A DNA stretch of 26,670 nt from Phallusia fumigata (Eukaryota > Chordata > Ascidiacea > Phlebobranchia > Ascidiidae), in NCBI GenBank assembly GCA_008931825.1, contig QXVZ01001590.1, positions 1 through 26,670 on the forward strand. The letters are read 5' to 3'. The notes beneath the pieces were generated by a model. That model was not told the origin of the DNA and searched no databases. It was given only the letters and a program-made list of their open reading frames with translations. The stretch's first letter is position 1. Each line of letters starts with the position of its first letter. Below, piece after piece: positions 1 to 10,800 of the stretch. The translations under genes and the position numbers were made by a program.

Positions 1-467
1 AGATTTGTTTTCGATGTTTTTGTTTGAATTTGGCATTCACGATATTGAGATTATATGTCCGAGTTCACCAAAGCAGTGGCTAACGCAGTGGTTCCCAACC
101 AGGGAGGAATTTGATGAATTAAGGGGAGGAATTTCCTCTTTGTAGTTGAGCTATTTATTGTAAGAGTAGTATTTCTGTAAAGGTAGACCAGCCCGTTAAC
201 ATTACTTTAAATTACTCCTTGTATAGTAGGCGAGGAATGAAAAATTCCTAAATAAGCAAAGGGGGCGATGCATAAAAAAAAGGCTCTGAACCACTGGGCT
301 AACGATATCAAAAGGTCTAGTTATGCAGCTAGGAAAGTTAAACGGTAAACGCCTAATAGGAAGGTCCTATTTGAAAAAAGTTTCCTGTCGGCAATTAAGT
401 ATTGGAAACGTGAATATTACATTGCTTTCAGGCACATGTAGGCAAGAGTGTTTTTAAGCAGGGAATT
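1..467. other. Upstream region of the CUB-domain gene
   Basis: No coding region was found here. Apart from the hAT MITE at 86-296 it is AT-rich DNA. The promoter and 5' UTR of the gene starting at 468 should lie in 305-467, but I see no convincing TATA box or other named site. Confidence 0.4.
86..296. mobile_element. hAT-type MITE with perfect 8-bp TSD
   Basis: A 211-bp element. Its ends are inverted: CAGTGGTTC at the left and GAACCACTG at the right. It is flanked on both sides by the identical octamer GGCTAACG (78-85 and 297-304). An 8-bp target-site duplication and CAGTGGTTCCCAACC-like termini are typical of hAT transposons. There is no room for a transposase, so the element is non-autonomous. 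It lies upstream of the CUB gene. Confidence 0.88.
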
Positions 468-3400
468 ATGAAACGTTTGCACACTTGGATTTACCTTGGA
501 GTATTTTTTGTTTGCTTCGTCATAAAATCATCGACAAGTGCAAAGACTTCGCTTCTCTCCCCGCCGTGTAAGTACTTTTGTTTCGTCTAAATACTAAATG
601 CACCGCGGTATATTGTTTCGCCTTAGCCGGTGCACTAAAAGAAACAAACACTGCAGGCTTTTAAGAAGAAGATACGAGGAATTACTTGTTTGCGTGTAAA
701 ACATTTTCTGCGTTTTGAATCACTTTTAGGAATGTTCTCAAACTGTGCGTTGCGACGCCCCGGCGCTTTGTCTTAATTTTCCAAGGACGTCGCACAATAA
801 TTATACGTTAAATAGCTTTTTGTTTTTGTATTAATAAATACAACTTGGTTCATCGAAAGTCTAACCGAGTTTTTTGAGGGCGTCGCACTGCAAAAAGTTT
901 TAGAAACATTGCACTGTAACAAGGTTAACAGTTGAAATAGCGACAACAAAACGGCAATTTACTAAACGCTGTTTTGCAGGGAAACATTGCATCAATCGAT
1001 TGCATGCCTCGCCGACGAGATGGACCGAATTCCACAGCGATAATTACCCCAACGGCATCAACAAACAAACTCAGTGCAGTTGGATGTAAGTACAAGATCG
1101 CGAAATTTTTTTGTCACCCGATCATTCCAAAATGTAAAGGTTTCCATAAAACTATTTGTTCTATTTGAATAAGAACTGATGATGCCATTTCTTTGACGAA
1201 ATCGATTTTTGTTTACTCGCAATAAGAAATACACAGACTGGTTTGAGTGTGCTGCAAGCCTTATTATAGTTTATCCGAAACTGGAATCGTCTGATAGCAC
1301 CCGTGGTTCAGGACGATTTCTGCACTAATCCACCTTTGGTTTCCATAAAACGTGTCGACTTACTCAATAATATAAAAATGACCTAAAAAAGCAGGAATTC
1401 GGACTATATGTTCTCGATGTAAATCTGATTTTTTTGCCCATAAAAAAATTGTCTTAATGGCTGTTAGGTAAATTTCAAATCCGCATTACGGAAATAGAAA
1501 GTCCACAAACCTGTTTGCGGGGTCAGGTGTGACTAACGATAATTTTTCGCCTCACGCAGATATTCGACTCACGTAACGTGCACCCAAATAACCCGAACGT
1601 TAGACTAATGATACCCTGCAACGTACGATTATACAAATTAAATTAACAGTTGCTAATCGAGACTAGCCATTTCATTATTATGAGTGCATGTGTGTAATTC
1701 AAGTAAAATGGGACGGTGTTTTGCAGAATCACAGTAAACTCGAATCAGAAGGTTTTGTTGTCTTTTTATCACCTGAACTTAACTGGAACGATGGGAAGCT
1801 GCTTTACTCAGTACATCGAAATCTACGAAATTGATACCGGACAACTGCTGGTAAATGTGACAATAAATTTTATCTTTTTGTCCAGCGATGAGTGAACACC
1901 CCCGAACGGCGTGCCTGATCACGTGATTTTAAGGTTATGACGTAATCGTAATAATATTGAGGCACAAAGTATAAACATCGAGGGAATGTACTAAATAAAG
2001 TTAAACGATTCCTATAAAGTTCTATTTGAATAAGAATCCAGTTCTGCTTGTATTAAGAAAACATAGTTAAACGAACTGTAAAAAACCATAGTGCAAAGAA
2101 CCTTGCTTTTTTAAACATATCATGTATTTTATCGTATGCACGAACACACCCCAAATGCAAGTAGGCCTAAACGTAATGAGGAATCATCAATCATTGAGTT
2201 GTTCCAAAAAAACTCGTGTTCCGATTGCCAGAAAATATTGCCTCGGGACTCCAAGGCATCGCATACCGGAATCGTGGTTGCGTTTTACACGATTCACATT
2301 AAACTCGCTTACTGCCATCAATAAAGCTATTGTGGATCTTAGATATAGGCGATATGCATTGGCTCATAACGAAAGATAAGGAAAATATATAAACGATCAT
2401 ATATCTTGCATTTTGGTAAATTCACTCTCATACAAAACACAATTGTAATCCCCAAGTTACAATTATAAATCGCCATTTTGCCGGGTGACCAAATCAGCAA
2501 CCTAATTTCTCATCAATTTTACGTCATCCAAAACAAAAGTGGCGACTCGTCAGCAGTGGTTGTTGTACAACAGATAATCACTTAACTAACTGGTGTTATT
2601 ATTTGGCAGCAACGTTTCTGTGGAAAGCGACGACCCGGCGACTACGTGTCATACGGTAAGTGGACCAACACTAATTACAAGGTGTTTGCTCCCAGCACAA
2701 AGCAGTCCCGGTAATTTTCGCACGTTTGTTGGTCCTTTCGGAGCTCGTTATTGGCCAATAAATCTGCGCGGATTGAGGTAACGTGTCTTGCGTGTCATCC
2801 GCCGGCCCAGGGTCATATTTGTTTTGTGGTGTCGCCGCAAAGATAACGATCGAATTGTTTACATACCGTCGTGGCTTGAAGTGTCCTGTGCTGGACGTTT
2901 CAGTAAATAAACGCATATGTAACGTGTTTTTTCCCGATGATGTTGATATCTTTTGTACGACTCTAAAAAAGGTACNTTTTTTTGTACACATGTCATATAC
3001 TAAGAAATTTTTAATTTTAAGACAAATTGAAACAAAACATTGAACTTTATTCTTGAAATTTGCAAGGGGCCTACAGGTTGTGAGCCCCTAAACTAAATTC
3101 AGTTTTAAAGTTCATTAAGATTAAAGTTCAGTGTTTTGTCTTAAGCTTAAGCTTATATAACTAATACCTAAATCCGGGACCGAGAAATTTCTATGTTACC
3201 TTGCGTCATAAGATCCATCGTTTGCACTCAGAAACGTTTTCATTTCCTGCCGCCAAGCCTAAAAAGCCAAGCAAGAAACGGAAGCAAAAGCGAAAACCGG
3301 CAAAGAGCAAACCGGCGGCCGGGGTCGAAGAAGAGCCGACAGTCGCCGAACCAGTGAGAAACGGTGGAAAAGTCGACCTCAGGCAAATGCAGAAGATGCG

Positions 3401-6400
3401 GGACAACCTCAAGCGGTTGGTATAAACCAAATATTGGATGATGTAACATTGCAGAACAAGTTTGTGCACTTAACTGTCGTATTTTTGAAAATAGTACGGC
3501 CACAAGTTATAGGCGTACTTCTCGACTTGTGATGTATCATCTTGCAATCTGCATGAATGAAGTTATGCACGAGGCTTTTAATGCAACTCGAACAGTTTAA
3601 CTAATGTGTGAAGCACGGTTATCATTTTCTGGTATTTATCACAGACGAGTGGCCAACGGAAGCCGGATACCCCCACAGAACACCAAGCGTCCTCCGCCAG
3701 CAGTACCCCCGCCCAACTTCCTGCCAACCAACGTTGTTAACAACGTTAAAAAACCAGAGAAAATAAGTAAGCCCCAAAGTCGATAACGTCCATTAAGTGT
3801 GCGTTGGATTGAAACGTGTAACATGTCCCTTTCAATCGAGATGGTTGTTGGTCCTAATCCCAACTTGGTTTCTAGTGTTAGACGCCACTGCACCAATTAG
3901 TTGAACCAATGGGGTTAAATCGTATTGAAGTGACTTATATCCAAAAAGTAAAAAGTGAATCGACCTGTGGTTTAACATAAAATAAGACGGCGTAGTTGTA
4001 ACGACCTAACCAAACCAGCCATGTGGGTATAAAAAATTAACAAACAGAAAATGAAAAAATATGATGAAACTTTTAAATCCTTTAAGGTAGGCCGTGCTAT
4101 CTTTAAACTAAAGCAAGAAAAGCGAATGTTCAGCATAGCGCAACACTAAAATTTGTCAATCCTTTTTTGCTACTTACAAAGTGTAACATAAAGTCTAGCN
4201 ACGTTGACTTAGATAAGAATAAAAACCCATGTCAGCTAAAACGGCAAATCAAAACCCTGTACGAAGGAATAGCGTAGCCAGCCCAAAATTTTGAGGGGGC
4301 AGGTAACATAACTTAATGTAAAACTTAGGAATATTTTCCAGAACCAGCCTACTTCAATGTAAAATTTCGAAATTTGGGAGGGCCATAAATTACCCCAACT
4401 TGAACCGGAATGTTCGTAATAGTACATGTATTTTTGTTCTATTAAAACGTATTACCTTTTAATTTTTTCATACACATGTCATATAATAAGAAATTTTTTA
4501 AGACAAATTAAAACAAAACATGGAACTTTAATCTTGGAATTTTGTAACGGGATCTACAGATTGCGAGCCCCTAAACTAAAGCTTGTATAAATATAGTACC
4601 TCGATCCCGGACTGAGAAATTTCTATGTTACTTTGCGTCATAAGATCCATCGTTTGCGCTCAGAAACGTTTTCATTTCCTGCCGCGAAGCCTAAGAAGCC
4701 AAGCAAGAAACGGAAGCAAAAGCGAAAACCGGCAAAGAGCAAACCAGCGGCCGGGGTCGAAGAAGAGCCGACAGTTGCCGAACCAGTGAGAAACGGTGGA
4801 AAAGTCGACCTCAGGCAAATGCAGAAGATGCGGGACAACCTTAAGCGGTTGGTATAAACCAAATATTGGATGATGTAACATTGCAGAACAAGTTTGTGCA
4901 CTTAACTGTTGTATTTTATGAATGAGACGTCCACAAGTTAGGCGTACTTCTCGACTTGTGATATAACATCTTACAGTATGTACAAAACAAGTTATGGACG
5001 AGGCTTTGAATGCAACTCGGTTTAAAGTTTAAAGTTTAACTAATGTGTAAAGCACAGCTATCATTTTCTGGTATTTATCACAGACGTGTGGCCAACGGAA
5101 GCCGGATACCCCCACAGAACACCAAGCGTCCTCCGCCAGCGGTACCCCCGCCCAACTTCCTGCCAACCAACGTTGTTAACAACGTTAAAAAACCAGAGAA
5201 AATAAGTAAGCCCCAAAGTCGATAACGTCCATTAAGTGTGCGTTGCGTTGGAACGTGTAACATGTCCCTTTCAATCGAGGTGGTTGTTGGTCCTAATCCC
5301 AACTTGGTTTCTAGTGTTAGGCGCCACTGCACCAACTAGTTGAACCAATGGGATCAATCATATTGAAGTGACTTATATCCAAAAAGTAAAAAGTGAATCG
5401 ACCTGCGGTTTAACATAAAATAAGACGGCGTAGTTGTAACGACCATAAGTTAACCAAACCAGCCATGTGGGTATAAAAAATTAACAAACAAAAAATGAAA
5501 AAATATGATGAAACTTTTAAATTCTTTAAGGTAGGCCGTGCTATCTTTAAACTAAAGCAAGAAAAGCGAATGTTCAGCATAGCGCAACACTTAAATTTGT
5601 CAATCCTTTTTTGCTACTTACAAAGTGTAACATACAGTCTAGCCCAGTGGTTCCCAACCTTCTTGTGGTAGCGTACCACTTAGAGGTAACGCACTGTCGC
5701 CGCGAACCTTCTAGTTCCAGAAAAAAGTAATTTCGATCAGATAATTATTTTTCTGAATCGAAACATACAAATGTTACAAAGGTCAATTTAATGCGCGAGA
5801 GGCGCTCCTGTACCACATGAAATGCCGTCGAGCACCACGGGTTGGGTAACACTGGTCTAGCCTGTTTTCTACATTCGAGTTTGTACACACATTTTTTTTT
5901 ATCTGATTATATTTATGCTTGTCGCAGTAATTACCATCAACGACGAAACGAAAGATGAACCAGAGTACAATTTATACATGATAGTCGGAATCGCAGGAGG
6001 AGGATTGTTGATCCTCATTATAATCTGCATCCTCTTCAAGATGTGAGTATTTTTTAGTAGACAAAGTTTTTTTTTAGTTTTTTTATTTTCTTTAATTTCT
6101 GGTGCACGGTGTTTGTCGGTGGTAGCTTGCAACAGAAATAAACATCTTGTGCACGTTTTGTTTCAGATGTGTTTACGACAAGAGGAAATCGAAAACAAAG
6201 AAGCAAGTTGAAACAGAAAAGAAGTCTCCGCTGGAAATAAATGTGAGTAACTTGGTTTAACTTATCAGAAAGCCGTGTATGACATAGTGGTGTAGATGCA
6301 AAAGAAGTCAAAACCCCAGCATGTACCTTTATTTTCAAACAAAGGTAAAGTTTTTGCAATTTTAGGCCCATCCAATACAACGTCGAAGCGACCTTCCTGG

Positions 6401-6830
6401 CCACATGGAAGCGCCACAGCCCCAGCAAGTTCACAATGCTCGGCCTCATTCGGGTTTGTCAGGACGATCAAACAACAATAACCGGCCTTCTAAGAGAGCA
6501 AACGCCGAGACTCTTGACGTCATCAACAATGACGTCATAACGCACAACGGCATGCCTGGAATGTTAATGCCCGTTGAGGGCGGTTACATGTTCTACTGTC
6601 CAACCGACTCCGATGCCAATACTTTGGGGTCGCACGGGCATGTCATTTCGTTGAACGCCAAGAACGCCGCTATGGCGTCACCGGTTGATGACGAAGGCTA
6701 CGGCACGGCGCGGACCGATCTGCAGCGCACGAAATCGCAGAAGAGCGAGCGTAAGAAGGTGCCGACGCTGAAGCGCAAGCTTAGCGAGTGGGAGAAGCAA
6801 GAGATAAGGAAGGGAACTTTACATATTTGA
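468..6830 (+). CDS. Single-pass membrane protein with N-terminal CUB domain, unrecognised
   Basis: Exons, all phase-compatible: 468-567, 980-1085, 1727-1850, 2610-2710, 3185-3415 (or copy 4617-4847), 3645-3766 (or copy 5084-5205), 5928-6042, 6167-6242, 6366-6830. They total 1440 nt, or 479 residues plus stop. The N-terminus (MKRLHTWIYLGVFFVCF) is a signal peptide. Exons 2-5 encode one CUB domain with its four cysteines (HC, QCSW, GSC, FCG) and the typical YIEIYE and CGKRRPG strands. The Asp that follows Cys3 in calcium-binding CUBs is replaced by Gln. A lysine/arginine-rich stretch (KKRKQKRK) and a proline-rich stretch (RPPPAVPPP) form the stalk. Exon 7 carries the helix (MIVGIAGGGLLILIIICILF), followed by a basic stop-transfer segment and a tail of about 185 residues with EGYGTA and YMFYCPTDSD. 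CUB domains bind proteins or glycans, so a cell-surface receptor or adhesion role is inferred. The exon 4/5 junction (donor GTAATT, acceptor CCGAG) has weak consensus and was chosen because it completes the CUB fold. Confidence 0.8.
745..895. repeat. Possible small inverted-repeat element in intron 1
   Basis: TGCGACGCCC near the left end is repeated in inverted form (GGGCGTCGCA) near the right end, about 130 bp apart. A further GACGTCGCAC lies at about 786. This could be a small MITE, but no target-site duplication is visible. Confidence 0.25.
1159..1173 (+). other. Spliced-leader-like 15-mer, copy 1
   Basis: TTCTATTTGAATAAG lies in intron 2 of the CUB gene. It matches 15 of the 16 nt of the Ciona trans-spliced leader as I remember it. 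The following bases are AA and not GT, so it lacks the splice donor of a working SL RNA gene. Confidence 0.45.
2020..2034 (+). other. Spliced-leader-like 15-mer, copy 2
   Basis: The same 15-mer in intron 3. The identity with copy 1 extends to 18 nt (a G before and AA after). Again no GT follows. Confidence 0.45.
2977..4199. repeat. First copy of a ~1.2-kb duplicated segment, bounded by Ns
   Basis: This segment is nearly identical to 4463-5644 and carries the same two exons (3185-3415 and 3645-3766). It begins immediately after the N at 2976 and ends immediately before the N at 4200. The copies differ by scattered substitutions and small indels, as two alleles would. Its last bases, GTCTAGC, are where the second copy has the target-site duplication of a hAT MITE. 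Confidence 0.85.
4463..5644. repeat. Second copy of the ~1.2-kb duplicated segment
   Basis: It contains the exon copies 4617-4847 and 5084-5205. Both open reading frames are intact and the predicted residues are almost unchanged from copy 1. It continues without a break into the MITE at 5645 and the transmembrane exon at 5928, so this copy is the one physically joined to the rest of the gene. Confidence 0.85.
5645..5854. mobile_element. hAT-type MITE with perfect 8-bp TSD
   Basis: A 210-bp element in the intron before the transmembrane exon. The left end is CAGTGGTTCCCAACC. The right end reads CAGTGTTACCCAACC in reverse complement. It is flanked by GTCTAGCC on both sides (5637-5644 and 5855-5862). 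The left end is identical for 15 nt to that of the MITE at 86-296, so they are probably the same family. There is no coding capacity. Confidence 0.9.
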
Positions 6831-7819
6831 CGATTGAGTCTATACTGTGATCCGGTGTGGAAATATCTGTGTGTGGTGATGAGGTCAGCATTTGCTTGGT
6901 GATATTTGCAAAACCTTCAATTGCAAGTTGTTTTTGTCGTTAAGAAAGTGCCTTCTGTGTCGTTAAGAAAGCGCCTGTGTGTCTACGAAATCGTGTCCTT
7001 AGATCATAGTTTTTGCTCGAAATTTTTGTGTATATTTTGTTGCACTTTATGTGGGTTTGTCACATGTGTGTATATTTGCACAATTTTGTTTGACAAGTTT
7101 CAAATTGTCGAGTTTTTACCACAGAGAATTAAAAAAGAAATTGGGACACTGCATGGTCATTGTACAGTAGCATTTAACGTGAAACCAACAGTACGAGATT
7201 ACAGTTGTGATATTCGCAGTCATGTTATGCAACCTGAAGTCGAGAATTATGTCAAATACTGAAAAACGTTTTTTTTTTTATTTTACGATTTGTGGGCTTG
7301 TGGGTTAAAAGCTGCAGTGCACAATTTTAAAAACACATCTTCTATGTGTGCAACAAATTTAAACAACTTTTTATTGACCAAACGGAAGGTACAAACTAGG
7401 GGTTAGATAGATGAAAAGGAATTAAAAAAAGTAACAATCCACAGTTACCTTCTGTAAAGGGGTCCATAGAAGAAAATTCCGTAATTCACTTCCCGCAAAA
7501 ACTGGAACAAAGTATTTGGGTTTTGGAGTTTTATTGAAAAATCACAGCGGATTTAAACTAAAAAACAATATATCTAGAAGTAATATGAAGCCAAAAACAC
7601 AAGAGCGACACTAGTGGTGACCGAATCGGTTAATGGCACAAAATACAAGAAATTTTGCCTTGACAATATTATTTGGAAACCACCTTGCAAATGGAGAAGT
7701 ATACATTTAAAATTGACCGGAAATACAAGCTGTTTTTCTCTGCACAAGAACTTTTGTACAAAGAGCAGCTCGTTTCGCAGCATGATGCGACGTAACAGAT
7801 TTAAAAGTGAAACAATGTT
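6831..7819. other. Convergent 3' UTR / intergenic region
   Basis: This lies between the stop codons of the CUB gene (plus) and IFT74 (minus). Possible poly(A) signals are ATTAAA at 7128-7133 for the plus gene, and AATAAA read on the minus strand at 7530-7535 and 7370-7375 for IFT74. Open frames here (for example 6906-7262) have no gene-like composition. Confidence 0.45.
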
Positions 7820-10800
7820 TTATGAGTACAAAGACGATTTGACGTATATTTCCTGCAGAAGTGTGTTGATATCGGAAATATTGTGCATCACTTTTCCCTT
7901 CACAACTCCCGAATCCATGGAGCGAGCGGCGATGTACTCCTGACAAAACAGATTATTGAACATAATTTTTTTTCGTTCTTTGAGTTAAAAATAGTGTAAA
8001 GGTATCAGCAAATATTGACAATATTTAAACTGCAGGTGTAAATTTGTTTGGTTTTTAGCGTTCGCGCCAGCAGGACTTATTCGTGAGAATATTTGGCTGC
8101 AAAAAAGGCCTTTTGAATAAATTTTCGCATCATTTGGATATGAAGTGTGACCAGTAAAAGGGTTTGAATCGTTCATATCCAGGCCAGAAGTTATAAAAAT
8201 ATACTAAGTAAATATTTCCAAAATCGATTTGCTTTTGCAAGTTAAAACACAAAAAAGCCTAAATCTAGCGGTACATAACTAATGACTCCCACGAACCTTT
8301 AAACTAAAGTTGTTTTGTTCTACGTGTTGCCACTTCTTGATCAAGTTTGAAAGTTGAGCGTGTGTGTCGTTTTCCTCCAGACTCCTCACAACCTCCTCAT
8401 ACTCCCGATGCATTTCATCCGCTCTCCTCCGACACTCGTGCTTTCTCGAGTTCAACTCCTCCCGCTCTTTCTCCAGCTCTTTCTTCCTTGTCTCAGCACT
8501 ACTACGCAGCTTGTCTAGATTCCTGTTCACATGATTTCGCATTGATAATGACATAGCTGGTTGTTCCTATAGTTTTGTTTGGATGAATAAACTTTTTAGT
8601 CTACTCTGTTGTAGCAAAGATGAGGTGTTAATGTCGATTTTACCCTTTTCGCATGCATCAATTCACAGTTTTGACACAAAGCGAACTTTCCTTAGACATA
8701 TTATTTGCAACATACAATTTTTCCAGCTGTAAATACAACAATTAGTCTTTTCATCTATCTGGAAAGTAAGAAAAAGTAAAAAGTTGACCCACTTGAATTT
8801 TTCGATTTCTGACAGCATCCTTTCCATCTTTTCAGTAATTTCCAGCTTTTCGGTTTCCATTTTATCTGCCAATTCCTCAACTTTGCTTAGTTGATGATTT
8901 AGATCAGCATTTTGTGTGACCAAAGACTGGGAGGTTGATTCAGCCTTGAACATTTCACCTTCTTTAAACTGAAGGTCATCCTGAGGTAAAAATATGGTAT
9001 TTACATGCATAGTTAATACAGCTGAAAGATACAAGCAAATACTTATCAACTGACGAAGGCAAAGAGCCATTACAATGATAGGACAAACTGGAGTGCTGTA
9101 ATCCGGCTACACTAGCCTATCTGGCCAATATCCTGTCACCAGCTACACTGATGAGACCTAACAGGTCGAAACAGTGTGCACTGTCTGCAGGAAATACTTC
9201 AAATCGCATGTTTAATACAATGAATAATAGTTTTTCTTTAAATATTCCTTTTCAAAAGGATAACGAATAAAAGTTTAAAAAAAATAAAATAAAGAATAAA
9301 GAGATGTGTGTTTGACACAGGCAATGCCAGGAGTGTTCATAATGAAGAACTAAGATAGTACAACACACATACCTTCAACTCTTGTACTTCTTTGCGAGAT
9401 GGAAGATTAGCAGCGGTAGTAAGAGTCTTGGAAATTTCTTCAAGCAGCGCCACAATATTTTCACCAAGGTTTGATTGCTGTTCAATTTCTTCTGACCGAG
9501 TTTCTGGAAAGTTCTTCTCAAAGTCATCCATTCCCTGCTCTCTCTTCTGGATCTGTCTATATTTCTGAACTGCTTCACTCTGTAGGGAAAATATGTTTTG
9601 TGACACAAGGGTATAAACTGAAAAGGTTCAAGAGTATCAAAGCCAATAAAACTTTAAAACCAAGGCAAGGTGGATTATCTGTCAGCCACCAAAAACACAT
9701 TTTTTTCTCAAATTACATGTGGAAATGTCCTAATCTTATAGACACAGATTCTAATGCACACCATGACTGAACCACTTGTCACATGTAAGTAGGAAAATTT
9801 CAAAAACCAAAAGACAGTAACCTAAATTTTTGGATGGTTCCGTAAAATGACTCCTGACACATTTTCGACTACTTTTTTGTCATTTGGACAAAATCCTTTA
9901 GTCATAGCCTAGTCAAAATTATTTCACCTCTTGATCTTCCAGTTCATCTTCTACTTGCTGTAATTCCTCTTGCATCTTCTGTATACTGTCATCCAGCTCG
10001 TGACTCTGACGGTCCATTGATGAGATTTCTTGATTGTAGCTCTTTACTTTGGCAAGCAACTCCTTTTGTTCCTGCTCTGGACTGAGATTGGACTGTTCTT
10101 CTTGCTCAAGTTGCTCTTTCTTCAACTGTAGCTCATTCAGCTTCTCATAAAGCAGAACAGCCTCCTGCTTCATTGAATCCCCCTGCATGTCATTTTCCAG
10201 TGCGTTCTGTTTGTTTGTCAGCTCTTCTAATACATCCTGGAGTTGTGTCAATTCCTCCATGGTCTAAAAATAAGAATCAAGTTGTAACAAATACTAAAGC
10301 AATTTCCAGCAAACAAACAAATATTTGCTCAGCATTTAGTGAACATGCTATTGGTATATTTTAAAAGCCAACAAAACATATTGTGAAAAACAAGGACTTA
10401 ACAAAAGAAATGTTTATATTTTCAGGTAACAAACCTGAAGACCATCTCTCTTCAACTCGGAATAATGTTGTCTCATTTCAGGATCCATGTCTTGCACCCT
10501 GTTTTCAGTCAACATTCTCTGCCTACGAACTTCCTTTTCCAGTTGCTCAATTTGCTTCTCCTTGGTTTCCTTCTGCTCAAAAATTCTCTCCAAGCTCTCA
10601 GCCTCTCTGTCGTTCTTTACTTTCAGCGCATTTAGATCATCAACTATATCTGGAAGTTCCTGATTCATATTCATCCTGTCTATCAGCATATTGTAGTCAT
10701 GAAGTTCACCCTGTACAATATTGACAAAACAAATTTGATTAACTGTTGCTTTTGAATTGATAGTCCTGAGTATTTGTAAAATGTTGCTTTGAAGAAATAT

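Noticed and set aside
3201..3425. Lysine-rich open frame read as a separate small gene
   Set aside because: It is exon 5 of the CUB gene: an upstream acceptor and downstream donor fit the phases of neighbouring exons, and no initiator ATG is present.
6906..7262. 118-codon open frame downstream of the CUB gene
   Set aside because: It starts without context, has low-complexity Cys/Phe-rich composition, and lies in the expected 3' UTR between convergent genes.
8523..8566. Longer IFT74 exon 7 starting at 8566 with an extra [15 protein letters not shown] segment
   Set aside because: It is also in frame with a different donor (GTCAAC), but the donor is weak and the extra residues interrupt the match to vertebrate IFT74; the acceptor at 8523 with donor GTGGGT gives a seamless fit.
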